DNA from: Aphrocallistes beatrix
Taxonomy: Eukaryota > Porifera > Hexactinellida > Sceptrulophora > Aphrocallistidae
Length of the DNA: 64,000 nt
Reading direction: 5' to 3'
Assembly: GCA_963281255.1 (NCBI GenBank)
Contig: OY725499.1
Coordinates: 1,178,001-1,242,000, forward strand
Shown here: positions 10,886 to 23,422 of the stretch, piece by piece
Position numbering within the stretch: the stretch's first letter is position 1
Layout: each line of letters opens with the position of its first letter
Program-made: the position numbers and the translations under genes
The notes under the pieces: model-generated
The model's database searches: none
What the model saw: the letters and a program-made list of their open reading frames with translations, nothing else
Told to the model about the DNA's origin: nothing

Positions 10886-11545
10886 ATAATGCGCTTCTTG
10901 ATCCTATCAGGCATCCCTACGACTAATCTATCCAGACATGATGGTTCAATGCTAGACCAAATAAATTTCAATGAAGATTTAAGATCCTCCAGGTTCTTTG
11001 ATTGAGGTAGTTCATCAAGCTTCTGTTTGACAATTGCCCACAGATTCTCGGTTGGGTTCAAGCCAGGAGAATTACCTGGCCATTCTTTCTTTGCCCAGAT
11101 ATTTGATTAATGTGTTCGACACCATTCCTGAGTAATTTTAGCCCTGTGAGATTGAGCATCATCCTGCATCAAAGTGGCCCGTAACGGGTTTGGAATAATT
11201 CTCCGTTGAAGAATTGTACCTTTTTCCGTTTTCTTTTCAGTGCATCTTTACAGGTTTTAGCAATATTTCAGATACATAATAGGAAGCATTCACAGTTTGT
11301 TTGGGTGGAATAATATGAATTCTGAGTGCCTGGTGACTCATCATGCCCCACACCATGATTTGGGGGAAAATTTCACCTCCCTGTGGTGTGACCTCAGAAG
11401 AATTACGCCACCGAATTCGATCATTTTGTGGAATTGTTGAAAGAAATAGTTTAAAGGGAGACTCATCTGTCCAGCAAATAGCTCTCCAATCATCAACAGT
11501 CCATTTACTATATTTTCGACAGAAGTTGAGTGGAATCATAATTGC
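10886..11545 (-). pseudogene. Tc1/mariner DD37E-type transposase fragment
   Basis: The minus strand carries the C-terminal two thirds of a Tc1-related transposase. From upstream to downstream: FCRKYSKWTVDDWRAICWTD, with the first acidic site in WTDESPFKLF; then VMVWGMMSHQALRIH-type strand motifs (IMVWGMM) and PPKQTVNASYYV; a frameshift near 11,230; then LMQDDAQSHRAKITQEWCRT, with the second D in MQDD, and NSPGLNPTENLW with the final E. There are 37 residues between the second D and the E, so it is DD37E, the same class as the copy at 32.0-33.3 kb. A stop follows EWCRTH. The N-terminal DNA-binding region and both ends are missing; the C-terminus (VVGMPDRIKKR) runs into the GATA microsatellite. 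Dead fragment. Confidence 0.8.
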
Positions 11546-11643
11546 TATTATTAAGAGTAATATAAGTATTTCGTCATCTTTTTCATCTATAGTAAGAGTC
11601 TGTTGCCTGCATTATCTTTAGTAGGCTATGATCAAACTAAATA
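11546..11643. other. Short unassigned spacer
   Basis: Nothing recognised between the DD37E fragment and the TTAA element fragment. Confidence 0.3.
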
Positions 11644-11647
11644 TTAA

Positions 11648-12155
11648 GGATACGCCCTCGAAAAAACATATTATTTGGCTTACAGCATACGATGAAAGTA
11701 GAGCTATGTTAAGCGTGGGGAGGTATCTCCATCAAGAAATACTGGCACATTCCAAAATGTTATTGATTATCATTTTTAGTTTTTGAGATACAGTGTCTCA
11801 AAGTCTGTTTTTTTTCGTTTTTCGCTAGCACATCTTACTGGTAGAAATTCGGGCACTCAAGGAATTGTTTAGGACATACCAAGGAATCAAATGCTTCCAA
11901 AATCGAATCATATATAGTCTACAATATTTGCAACTTCATAGGATCAAAAGATAAAATGACAAAAATTGTAAATTTTATCGGTGTCCGAAAAAAAGGACCA
12001 AAAAACAGCAAAAATGACTTTTTTTTTTGAAATCAGGAATAAAATTACCAAGTTAGAAGATATCGAAAAAATGGTGGTCCTACGTTCATCGCCAAATAAT
12101 ATGGAACAACTCTTGAAATTTTCAAACCTCTATCTCAAACCAATTTTGATTTTTG
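11648..12155 (-). mobile_element. TTAA-target element, family 1, truncated inverted copy
   Basis: Starts after TTAA (11,644-11,647) with GGATACGCCCTCGAAAAAAC and matches the reverse complement of the last 0.5 kb of the copy at 7,713-9,652 (shared segments include TACAGCATACGATGAAAGTA and AAATACTGGCACATTCC). It breaks off near 12,155, so the other end is absent. Confidence 0.75.
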
Positions 12156-12498
12156 CAACCCTGTAAAATGCATGAAATTTTGGAAAAACACATTATATCT
12201 GCATACAGTAAAACCTCTCAGATCAGGACAGTGCCGTCCGTACAGTGTCCGGATCTCAGAATTTTGTCTAGCATATCATGCAAACCGTGGAAGCATACAG
12301 TAATGGGAACTTATATAACAGCGGGTTCCATTTTATTTATTACTTATGAAACACCTATACTAGATAAAACTAAAACTAATATCATACATTCCCTTAAATT
12401 TATCTGACCAAACTTTTCGCAGAGAAATAGTTGTAATACTTGTCTATTTATGGAATTACTATCTTTTAATCATGAACAGATAGACATAATTCAACTTC
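12156..12498. other. Mostly unassigned; possible pogo-like MITE end
   Basis: At 12,206 the sequence TA-CAGTAAAACCTCTCAGATC looks like one end of the pogo-like MITE family seen at 61,231, but I find no matching right end. The rest is unassigned AT-rich DNA. Confidence 0.35.
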
Positions 12499-12671
12499 AT
12501 ATTCTATACATTCGAATTATTCAGGTTTGAATCCTTCTATTGTCATATTCATAAGTTGAATTATTATCAAAATATGTCACTTTGTGTCACTTTCTCATTG
12601 CCATTAGACATGATGACGAGGAGTGGCACAAAGAGGAATCTTAACCTGAGTAATTCGAATGTGTAGAATAT
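12499..12671. repeat. Inverted-repeat element, probable MITE (about 173 bp)
   Basis: Arms of about 28 bp: left ATATTCTATACATTCGAATT and right, reversed, ATATTCTACACATTCGAATT, both continuing AYTCAGGTT. The interior is unrelated to the arms. The target duplication cannot be fixed, so the element class is open. Confidence 0.55.
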
Positions 12672-13369
12672 TAATTTGAAATCGAAATTACAAGATGTGT
12701 AATAGTTTGATTACATTTCACTCCCTGAATAAACCCAATATAACTAATTATGATGGAAAATAGTAAGGATTTCAAATAATATTGCCCGATTAGAGTATAA
12801 AAATTTATGAAAATAGACGCATGATCTTTTTCTTGGGGCACACTACAATAAAATTCAGATATATCTCTATAAGTTCTCAGTAGTAATAAAAATGAATGTC
12901 TATGTAGCGCCATACAATTATTTTATTGTGAGAGTGTAGCTATATACATATTGTATAGAAAAGGTGTGAAATTTATTTAAATATTTTTGCAGAGGTGTGA
13001 TCTCTACGATTTGTCAATTCTTCAATAAAATAAGAAAAACAAACAAAACAATCATAGATTTAAATATATAAGATTCGTACAAGAATAATGTTTTGTAAAA
13101 GTTCTGCGTTATAAATAATATGAAAACCTGTCAGTTCTTGCCAGGACCAAGTGTGTGACCGTAGTAAGAACTGACATATTTAGGGGCCGCAAGGCCCATC
13201 GCGGGGCCAATTATTGCCCACTTAAGGATTAGGTTTGCCCGCCACTGCATTAGGGGTCATCATCAATATCAAACTTTAATGGATCTTCCACAACTCTAGG
13301 GATTTTTACTATACCTAGTAGGTATCTCTCTCACAAAAACTTCAAATTTAATCAATTCCAGGTGTCGAA
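12672..13369. other. Unassigned sequence left of the satellite
   Basis: No gene recognised. It contains a perfect 11-bp inverted repeat, TGTCAGTTCTT / AAGAACTGACA, at about 13,129-13,176 with a 26-nt loop, followed by a short GC-rich patch (about 13,183-13,216). Satellite-like sequence becomes recognisable near 13,370. Confidence 0.4.
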
Positions 13370-16300
13370 TATATAATGTGGATCTATATTAACAAACGAC
13401 GCCAAAACTTGAAGTCAAATTTCAAAAACCGGTGATTTTACCTAAATCAATAAATAGAAATGAACTCATCATTTGCACGAATGAGTACCAGTTCATCGGG
13501 ATTAGAGGCACCGATTGAGGTCGATTTTGTTTTTATAGGGGGGACACATCCTTGAGAATCCTAATATTTAAAATATATTAGCAAACGACGCCAAAAGTTG
13601 AAGAAAAATTTCAAAAACCGGCTATTTTGCATAGATCAATAAATAGAAATGAACTCATCATTTGTACGAATGAGTACCAGTTCATCGGTGTTAGAGGCAC
13701 CGATTGAGGACGATTTTGTTTTTATGGGGGGGACACATCCTTGTGAATCATAATATTTGGAATATATTAGCAAACGACGCCAAAAGTTGAAGAAAAATTT
13801 CAAAAACCGGCTATTTTACCTAGAACAATAAATAGAAATGAACTCATCTTTTGTACGAATGAGTGCCATTTGATAGGAATTAGAGGCACCGATTGATTTT
13901 GAAATTGTTTTTATTAGGGTGGGATGCATCCGTATAAATCTTAATATTAGGATTTGGATGAAAAGACCACAATATAAGAAGTCAAATTCCAAAAACCGGC
14001 TATTTTACCTAGATCAATAAATAGAAATGAACTCATCATTTGTACGAATGAGTACCAGTTGCTCGGTATTCGAGGACCCGGTTGAGGTCGATTTTGTTTT
14101 TATGGGTTGGGATGCATCTTTATAAATCCTAATATTTGGTCTTTATATGGAAACGAACCCAATATATGAAGTCAAATTCCAAAAAGCGGCTATTCACTTG
14201 GATTAATAAATAGAAATGAACTCATCATTTGTACGAATAAGTACCAGTTGATCAATATTTGAGGCACCGATTAAGGTCGATTTTGTTTTTATGGGTGAGA
14301 CACATCCTTGTATATCCTAATATTTGGAAAATATTAACAAACGACGTCAAAAGTTGAAGTCAAATTTCAAAAACCTGCTATTTACCTGGATCAATAAATT
14401 GAAATGAACTCATCATTTGCACGAACGAGTACCAGTTAATCGGTATTAGAGGCACCGATTGAGGTCGATTTTGTTTTTATCGGCTAGGATGCATCCTTAA
14501 CAAATCATAATATTTGGTTTTTATAAGGAAACGACCCCAATATATGAAGTCATATTCCAAAAACCGGCTTTTATATCTGGAACAATAAAGAGAAATGAAC
14601 TCATCATTTGTAAGAATGATTACCAGTTAATCGGTATTTAAGGCACCGATTGAGGTCGATTTTGTTTTTATGGGTTGGGATGCATCCTTATAAATCCTAA
14701 TATTTGGTTTTCACACGGAAACGATCCCAATATATGAAGTCAAATTCCAAAAAGCGGTTATTTTACATGGATCAATAAATAGAAATAAACTCATCAATTG
14801 TACGAATGAGTACCAGTTGATCAATATTTGAGGCACCGATTGAGGTCGATTTTGTTTTTATAGGTTGGGATGCATCCTTATAAATCCAAATATTTGTTCT
14901 TTATATGGAATCGACCCCAAATATGAAGTCAAATTCCAAAAAGCGGCTATTTACCTGGATCAATAAATAGAAATGAACTCATCATTTGTACAAATGAGTG
15001 CCAGTTGATCAATATTTGAGGCACCGATTGAGGTCGATTTTGTTTTTATGGGTGGGACACAACCTTGTATATCCTAATATTTGGAATATATTAACAAACG
15101 ACGCCAAAAGTTGAAGTCAAATTTCAAAAACCTGCTATTTACCTGGATCAATAAATAGAAATGACCTCATCATTTGCACGAACGAGTACCAGTTGATCGG
15201 TATTTGAGGCTCCCATTGAGTTTAAAATTGTTTTATTGGGATGGCACACATCCTTCTATATCCTAATATTTGGAATATATTAACAAACGACGCCAAAAGT
15301 TGAAGTCAAATTTCAAAAACCTGCTATTTACCTGGATCAATAAATAGAAATGAACTCATCATTTGCACGAACGAGTACAGTTAATCGTTATTAGAGGCAC
15401 CGATTGAGGTCGATTTTATTTTTATGGGTTGAGATGCATCTTTATAAATCCTATAATTTGGTTTTTATACGGAAAATATCCCAATATATGAAGTCAAATT
15501 CACAAAGCGGCTATTCACTTGGATCAATAAATAGAAATGTACTCATCATTTGTACGAATGAGTACCAGTTGATCAATTTTTGAGGCACCGATTGAGGTCG
15601 ATTTTGTTTTTATGGGTGGGACACATCCTTGTATATCCTAATATTTGGAATATATTCACAAACGACGCCAAAAGTTGAAGTCAAATTTTTAAAAACCGGC
15701 TATTTACCTAGATCAATAAATAGAAATGAACTCATCATTTGTACGAATGAGTACCAGTTGATCGGTATTAGAGGCCCCGAAAGAGGTCGATTTTGTTTTT
15801 ATGGGTTGGGATGCATCCTAATAAATCCTAATATTTGGTTTTTACACGGAAACGACCTCAATATATGAAGTCAAATTCCAAAATGCGGCTATTTTACCTG
15901 GATCAATAAATAGAAATGAACTCATCATTTGTACAAATGAGTGCCAGTTGATCGGTATTAGTGGCTCCGATTATTTTTAAAATTGTTTTAATTTGTGGGA
16001 TGCATCCGTATAAATACCAATATTAGGATTTATATAAAAAAAACAATATATGATGTCATATTTCAAAAACCGGTTATTTTACCTGGATCAATTAATAGAA
16101 ATGAACTCATCATTTGCACGAATGAGTACCAGTTAATCGGCATTAGATGCACCAATTGAGGTCGATTTTGTTTTTATACGTGGGAAGCATCCTTAAGAAA
16201 TCCTAATATTTGGTTTTTATAAGGAAACGACCCCAATATATGAAGTCAAATTCCAAAAAGAGGCTATTTTACCAGGATCAAAAATAAAATTAACTCATCA

Positions 16301-16968
16301 TTTGTACGAATGAGTGCCAGTTGATCGGTATTAGAGGCACCGATTGAGGCCGATTTTGTTTTTATAGGTTTGGATGCATCCTTAACAAATCCTAATATTT
16401 GTTTTTAAAAGGAAACGACCCCAAATATGAAGTCAAATTCCAAAAACCGGCTATTTTACCTGGATCAATAAATAGAAATGAACTCATCATTTGTACGAAT
16501 GAGTGCCAGTTGATCGGTATTAGATGCACCAATTGAGGTCGATTTTGTTTTTATGCTTGGGAAGCATCCTTAAGAAATCCTAATATTTGGTTTTTATAAG
16601 GAAACGACCCCAATGTATGAAGTCAAATTCTAAAAAGACGGTATTTAACCAGGATCAAAAATAAAAATTAACTCATCAACTGTACGAATGAGTATAAGTG
16701 GATCGGTATTATAGGCTCCGATTTAGTTGTAAATTGTTTTATTGGGGTGGGACACATCCATGTATATCCTAATATTTGGAATATATTAACAAACGACGCC
16801 AAAAGTTGAAGTCAAATTACAAAAACCTGCTATTTACCTGGATCAATAAATAGAAATGAATTCATCATTTGGACGAACGAGTACCAGTTGATCGGTATTA
16901 GAGGCACCGATTGAGGTCGATTTTGTTTTTATGGCTTGGGATGCATCCTTATTAATCCTATAATTTTA
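13370..16968. repeat. Satellite array block 1 (about 188-bp monomers, about 19 copies)
   Basis: First block of a long tandem array. Each monomer contains, in order, AAAACCGGCTATTTTACCTG, GATCAATAAATAGAAATGAA, CTCATCATTTGTACGAATGA, GTACCAGTTGATCGGTATTA, GAGGCACCGATTGAGGTCGA, TTTTGTTTTTATGGG, a GGGAYRCATCC box and ATCCTAATATTTGG, then one of two alternative segments: AACAAACGACGCCAAAAGTT (type A, usually with GGGACACATCCTTGTA) or GGAAACGACCCCAATATATG (type B, usually with GGGATGCATCCTTATA). Spacing between successive AAATAGAAATGAACTCATC boxes is about 188 bp. Monomers here differ by roughly 5-15 percent by eye. Not coding: 188 is not a multiple of three and frames rotate between monomers. Confidence 0.95.
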
Positions 16969-18306
16969 CTACGGGCGTTCAATAAGTAGTCGTTATTGCA
17001 ATTTATCTTGGTTGTTCCATTTAATTCAGAATTGGGTTAGCATATCTAATGTAGCCCTACCGATGCTCTTTCAAATGATACTTTACTTTTTCAATTCTGA
17101 GCTTTGGTTTTTATACTGTGGCTATTATTAGTTTGGCATTTTTATATACTGGCATTTATTATGGCTTCCGAGAGTGCAGATTTCAAAACTGAGCAGCCAG
17201 CCTATGTAAAGATTCATACACTGCTCCAAGTTTCTTCAACCGACATCCACAAGGATTTGATGGAGGTTTATAATGATAGAACTCTTCCATATTCTACGAT
17301 AGTTGACAGGACCCGACGTTTTCGTGAGGGAAGAGAGTCGATAGAAGATAAGCCCAGAGCAGGGAGGCCGATTTCCGGCGCCAGTGACAAATTTGTCCTC
17401 GAGGTTTCCGAATTACTTGAAGAAGACCCCCTATTTCATTGATGGAGATAGCTAATGCAGTTGGGGTCTCAACGGGAACCGCTCATACCATTGTGCATGA
17501 CAATTTTCAATTTAGGAAAATCTGCGCTCGGTGAGTCCCGCATGCACTAGCACAAGGCCCAGAAAACTAAGAGGGTTCAATGTGCTCAAAAGTTGCTTTC
17601 TGACTTCGATAGAACCGACTCCAGGAGTCTATTCGAGATCGTGACTGGTGATGAGACTTGGGTGCGTTATAGCGAGCCTTTGTCAAAGGAAGCTAACAAA
17701 GTATGGGTAGCTAAAGGCCAGGACCCACCAATAATCCCTCGATATGACTTCCGGAACCCCAAGGTTATGTGCTGCATATTTTTTGATTCTTATGGTCCAG
17801 TGTGCCAGATTTGTGTCCCCAAGAATACCACTATTACTGGATCATTTTACATGAGTGAGTGCCTATCTGAGGTTGAGAAATTCTACCACAATCGACGGCC
17901 AAGGACTGGAACTCGAGGATTGAGATTATTGCATGATAATGCCCGACCCCACTAGACCAAGCTGGTAAGGGAAAAGTTGGAAAGTCTGAGAGTTGTAGAG
18001 CTAGATCATCCTCCCTAATCACCAGACCTCGCTCCATGCGACTTTTGGCTCTTCCCTAAGCTGAAGAAACACCTTTCAGGGAGGGAATTCGAAAGTCGGC
18101 CTCACCTCGGATCGGCGATTTTTCAGTATATGAAAGGTATACCACGTGGAGACTTCAAAAAAGTTTTTTGGATTGGATTAAGAGGCTAATACTAGTTATA
18201 CAGCATCAAGGAGAGTAGTTCGAGAAATTGCAGCATTGATATTAATTATATTACTTGTTTTGGGGAAAGTATACTATGATAACGACTACTTATTGAATGC
18301 CCGTAG
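16969..18306 (+). mobile_element. mariner element A (1,338 bp) in satellite
   Basis: Ends are inverted repeats CTACGGGCGTTCAATAAGTA (left) and CTACGGGCATTCAATAAGTA (right, reversed), flanked by TA on both sides (16,967-16,968; 18,307-18,308). Length and structure are standard for a mariner. About 28 bp of the satellite monomer is missing at the insertion point, from deletion or a pre-existing variant. Confidence 0.92.
17161..18239 (+). pseudogene. mariner transposase pseudogene (DD34D), element A
   Basis: Reads as a full mariner transposase of about 350 residues with several breaks. Start chosen at MASESADFKTEQPAYVKIHT (17,161), the normal mariner start. The N-terminal helix-turn-helix and linker (DKPRAGRP) are present to 17,442, where a frameshift occurs. 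The second frame gives SLMEIANAVGVSTGTAHTIV and a stop (CAR*VPH); after another shift the frame from about 17,540 contains KTKRVQCAQKLL, the first catalytic D in TGDETW, the second in LLHDNARPH and the third in SPDLAPCDFW, so the DD34D triad is intact. Stops follow NARPH (17,953) and lie in HPP*SPDL; a further shift restores DWIKRL...QHQGE, one more stop, then FEKLQH. Inactive through stops and frameshifts. Confidence 0.92.
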
Positions 18307-20160
18307 TATGAAGTCAAATTCGAAAAAGCGGCTATTCACTTGGATCAATAAATAGAAATGTACTCATCATTTGTACGAATGAGTGCCAGTTGATCGGTAT
18401 TAGAGGCACCGATTGAGGCCGATTTTGTTTTTATGGGTTTGGATGCATCCTTAACAAATCCTAATATTTGGTTTTTATAACGAAACGACCCCAAATATGA
18501 AGTCAAATTCCAAAAACCGGCTATTTTACCTGGATCAATAAATAGAAATGAACTCATCATTTGTACGAATGAGTGCCAGTTGATCGGTATTAGATGCACC
18601 AATTGAGGTCGATTTTGTTTTTATGCGTCGGAAGCATCCTTAAGAAATCCTAATATTTGGTTTTTATTAGGAAACGACCCCAATATATGAAATCAAATTC
18701 CAAAAAGCGGCTATTCACTTGGATCAATAAATAGAAATGTACTCATCATTTGTAAGAATGAGTACCAGTTGATCAATATTTGAGGCACCGATTGAGGGCG
18801 ATTTTGTTTTTATGGGTGGGATACATCCTTGTAAATGCTAATATTTGGAAATATTAACAAACGACGCCAAAAGTTGAAGTCAAATTTCATAAACCGGCTA
18901 TTTTACTTCGATCAATAAATAGAAATGAACTCATCATTTGTACGAATGAGTGCCAGTTGAACGGCTTTAGAAGCACCGATTGAGGCCGATTTTGTTTTTA
19001 TGGGTTTGGATGCATCCTTAACAAATCCTAATATTTGGTTTTTATGAGGAAACGACCCCAAATATGAAGTCAAATTCCAAAAACCGGGAATTTTACCTGG
19101 ATCAATAAATAGAAATGAACTCATCATTTGTACGAATGAGTGCCAGTTGATCGGTATTGGAGGCTCCGATTTAGTTTAAAATTGTTTTAATGGGGTGGGA
19201 CACATCCTTGTATATCCTAATATTTGGAATATATTAACCAACGACGCCAAAAGTTGAAGTCAAATTTCAAAAACCTGCTATTTACCTGGATCAAAAAATA
19301 GAAATGAACTCATCATTTGCACGAACGAGTACCAGTTAATCGGTTTTAGAGGCAGCGATTGAGGTCGATTTTGTTTTTATCGTTTGGGATGCATCCTTAC
19401 CAAATCCCAATATTTGGTTTTTATAATGAAACGACCCTAATATATGAAATCAAATTCCAAAAACCGGTTATTTTATCTGGATCAATAAATAGAAATGAAT
19501 TCATCATTTTTACGAATGAGTGCCAGTTGATCGTTATTAGAGGCTCCGATTGAGTATGAAATTGTTTAATGGGGTGGAATGCATCCGTATAAATCCTAAT
19601 ATTTGGAAAATATTTACAAACGACGCCAAAAATTGAAGTCTAAATTTATCAACCGGCTATCTTACCTAGATCAATAAATAGAAATGAACTCATCCTTTGT
19701 ACGAATGAGTGCCAGTTGATCGGTATTAGAGGCACCGATTGAGGTCGATTTTGTTTTTATGGGTGCGACACATCCTTGTAAATCCTAATATTTGTAAAAT
19801 ATTAACGAACGACGCTAAAGGTTGAAGTCAATTTCAAAAACCGGCTATTTTACCTGGATTACTAAATAGAAATGAACTCATCATTTGTACGAATGAGTAC
19901 CAGTTGATCGGTATTAGAGGTACCTATTGTGGTCGATTATGTTTTTATGGGTTGGGATGCATCCATATAAATCCTAATATTTGGTTTTTATAATGAAACG
20001 ATCCCCAATATATGAAGTCAAATTCCAAAAACCGGCTATTTCTCCTGGATCAATAAATAGAAATGAACTCATCATTTTTACGAATGTGTACCAGTTGATT
20101 GGTTTTTGAGACATCGATTGAGGTCGATTTAGTTTTTATAGGGTGGGACACATCCTTGTA
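18307..20160. repeat. Satellite array block 2 (about 10 monomers)
   Basis: Continuation of the array between mariners A and B, mixing type A and type B monomers. The flank after mariner A begins inside the TATGAAGTC part of a monomer, as expected for an insertion into the array. Confidence 0.95.
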
Positions 20161-21482
20161 CCTAGGTCATTTCAAAAGTACTGATCACTATTGATTTTTG
20201 ACAGCTAGTGTATATCGAATGTACCAATTAATATAATCCAGATAGCATTACCCATTCTCTCCTAGTATCTAAAAGATTTTTTAAGATAGCATAAGTATTT
20301 TTCTTATAATCATCATTTCAATCTTGTCAGTTTTGGCTACTTATACATTTATGGCTTCAAAATCTTCAATTATTGAGCAAGATCAAAGGGCGTATATCAA
20401 GTTTCGTTCACTGCTAAAAGATTCGAACAGGAACATCCACAATGATCTCGTGGAAGTTTGTGGAGATCAAGCACTTGCTTATTCCACGGTTAGAAGATGG
20501 GCTCGACTATTTCGAAAGTGAAGAGACAGCATTGAAGATGAGCCTCGGACTGGTAGGCCTAAATCTGCAACCTGTGAACCCTCAATTGAGTTGGTTGGTG
20601 AATTTCTTCGAAATGACCCTTGCTGCTCTATTGAAGAGATTTCTTAGTATACAGATATCTCAACGGGAAGTATTTACCGCATTCTGAAGGTAGATCTCGG
20701 AGTAAGGAAGGTTTGAGCTCGGTGGGTGCCGTATTTGCTGTCAGAGGCCCAGATGAAACAGAGGGTATAATGTTGTGAAAATCTTCTACATTACGAAAAA
20801 TTTGATGCAAGGCGACTCTATGAGATAGCAACCATAGATTAAACTTGGATTTACTATTCACAACCTAAATCCAAGGAAAAATCTAAGTGTTGGCTGCATC
20901 CGGACGAACCCCGACCTAAAAGACCGCGTCCAGATTTCCGTGCCAAGAAGGTAATGTACGCAATTGCATTTGACGCCTACGGCCCAGTTGCTCAAGTTTG
21001 CGTTCCGAAGGGCCAGAATGTTACTTGATACTTTTATTGCACTCATGTGCTCGCAGAAGTCAGTAAACACTACACAGAGCGTCTGCCGAGAACTGGTCCT
21101 CGTGGAATAAAACTTCTACATGATAATTCCAGTAGCCATAAAACTAAACAAGTCACCGCATACATCGAGGATATAGGGATGAAAACACTGAATCACCCTC
21201 CCTATTCCCCTGACCTAAGTCCTTGTGACTTCTGGTTGTTTTCAAAGCTGAAAAGTCATCTCTCTGATAAGGAGTTCACTAGTCGAATGGAGATCGGAAT
21301 CGCCGTTCATAAGTACCTGAAATCGATCCCACAGACGGAGTATAAAAAGACATTCCGCTGCTGGGTAGACACTCTAAAGGAGTGTATTCGCGTCAAAGGA
21401 CACTATTTCGAGAATATATAATTAAATAACACATCAGTCGTTGCTTAATATCAAATTGGTGGGGGGTGATCAGTACTTTTGA
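20161..21482 (+). mobile_element. mariner element B (1.32 kb), right end shortened
   Basis: Left end after TA reads CCTAGGTCATTTCAAAAGTA then CTGATCAC; the right end carries the reversed GTGATCAGTACTTTTGAA but stops about 10 bases short of the expected terminus and runs directly into satellite (TCCTAATATTTAG). The left TA is 20,159-20,160. It is a different mariner lineage from A and C by its terminal repeat. Confidence 0.88.
20351..21421 (+). pseudogene. mariner transposase pseudogene (DD34D), element B
   Basis: One continuous reading frame of about 356 codons, interrupted by in-frame stops only. It starts MASKSSIIEQDQRAYIKFRS (20,351), keeps the helix-turn-helix (STVRRWARLFRK, stop, RDSIEDEPRTGRPKSA), then stops after SIEEIS, KV, RV, IATID and NVT. 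The first catalytic site reads TID-stop-TW instead of TGDETW, so the residue after D is a stop. The second D is in LLHDNSSSHKTK and the third in SPDLSPCDFW with 34 residues between, hence DD34D. The C-terminus ends VKGHYFENI at 21,421. Six in-frame stops and no frameshift that I can see, unlike mariners A and C. Confidence 0.92.
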
Positions 21483-23113
21483 ATCCTAATATTTAGAATA
21501 TATTTACAAACGACACAAAAAGTTGAAATCAAATTTTAAAAACCGGCTATTTACCTGGATCATTTAATAGAAATGAACACATTATTTGTACCAATGAGTG
21601 CTAGCTAGTTGATCGGTATTAGAGGCACCGATTGAGTTTGAATTTGTTTTTTTGGGGTCGGATGCATCCTTATAAATCTTAACATTTGAATTTAAAATGA
21701 AACGACCCGGATATATGAAGTCAAATTTCAAAAACCGGCTATTTCACCTGGATCAATAAATAGAAATGAACTCATCATTTGTACAAATAAGTGCCAGATG
21801 ATCGGTATTAGAGCACCGATTGAGGTTAATTTTGTTTTAAAGGTGTGGGATACATCCCTATAAATCCTAATTTTGGTTTTTATTTGGAAACGATCCCAAT
21901 ATATGAAGTCCAATTTCAAAAACCGGCTATTTCACCTGGATCAATAAATAGAAATGAACTCATCATTTGTACAAATGAGTACCAGTTGATCGGTATTAGA
22001 GCACCGATAGTGGTTGATTTTGTTTCATTGGCGTGCGATGCATCCTTATAAATCCTACTATTTGGTTTTTATAAGAAACGACCCTAATGTGTAAATTCAA
22101 ATTCCAAAAACCGGCTAATTCAACTAGATCAATAAATAGAAATGAACTCATCATTTGTTCGAATGAGTGCCAGTTGATCGGTATTGGTGGAACCGATTGA
22201 GGTTAATTTTGTTTTTATGATGTGGGATGCATCCTTATAAATCCTACTATTTGGTTTTTATATTGAAACGACCCCAATATATGAAGTCAAATTTCAAAAA
22301 CCGGCTATTTCACTTAGATCAATAAATAGATATGAACTCATCATTTGTACGAATGAGTACCAGTTGATCGGTTTTTGAGACACCGATTGAGGTAGATTTA
22401 GTTTTATAGGGTGGGATACATCCTTGTAAATCCTAATATTTAGAATATATTAAAAACGACGCAAAAAGTTGAAGGCAAAATTTCAAAAATCGTCTATTTA
22501 CCTGGATCATTAAATATAAATGAACTCATCATTTGTACGAATGAGTACCAGTTGATCGGAATTAGAGGCAGCGATTGTGGTTGATTTTGTTTTAATGGGG
22601 TGCGATGCATCCTTGTATATCATGATTTTTGTTTTTTATATGGAAACGACCCCAATATATGAAGTCAAATTCCAAAAACCGGCTATTTTACTTGGATCAA
22701 TAAATAGAAATGCACTCATCATTTGTTCGAATGAGTGCCATTTGATCGGTATTAGAGGCACCGATTGAGTTTGAAATTGTTTTTATGGTGCGGGAAGCAT
22801 CCTTATAAAGCCTAACATTTGCTTTTTAAATTGAAACGACCCCAATAGATGAAATCAAATTTCAAAAACGGCTATTTCACCTGGATCAATAAATAGAAAT
22901 GAACTCATTATTTGTACAAATGAGTACCAGTTGATCGGTTTTTGAGACACCGATTGAGGTCAATTTAGATTTATAGGGCGGTACACATCCTTGTAAATTC
23001 CTAATATTTAGAATATATTTACAAACGACGCCAAAAGTTGAAGTCAAACTTCAAAAATCGGCTATTTACCTGAATCATTAAATAGCAATGAACTAATCAT
23101 TTGCACGACTGAG
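21483..23113. repeat. Satellite array block 3 (about 9 monomers)
   Basis: Array continues up to the hAT insertion. The monomers around 22,577-22,768 are almost identical to 26,856-27,047; after subtracting the hAT insert and its target duplication the distance is about 1,136 bp, or six monomers, so a six-monomer duplication predates the hAT insertion. Confidence 0.95.
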
Positions 23114-23422
23114 CAGTGGCGTCAGGTTCAGGGGGGGCGGGGGGGCTCGCCCCCCCGGTTTTGATAAAAGCCAAAAACCTGGGGGGCCGCCTCCCCGATT
23201 TTCTCAAAAATGATGTTCATTTGAAGGTATTTTGATACTAGTTTCTCAATGTACCTGTAAATATTATGCTGTGTGAAATATTAATCCTAAATATTATTGA
23301 TTCTATGACATTGTATTGTTTTATTGCTATTGTACGATATTATAGGTAAATTATAAGCAAAGAAATGTCATAAATTTTATTCTAGTAATCCCTTAAGCTG
23401 TCTTTACTTAGCACAAATCTAT

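Noticed and set aside
13480-13500. CENP-B box in the satellite (TTCGAATGAGTGCCAG in some monomers)
   Set aside because: The first half (TTCGNNNNA) fits, but the required CGGG is GCCA, so it is not a match.
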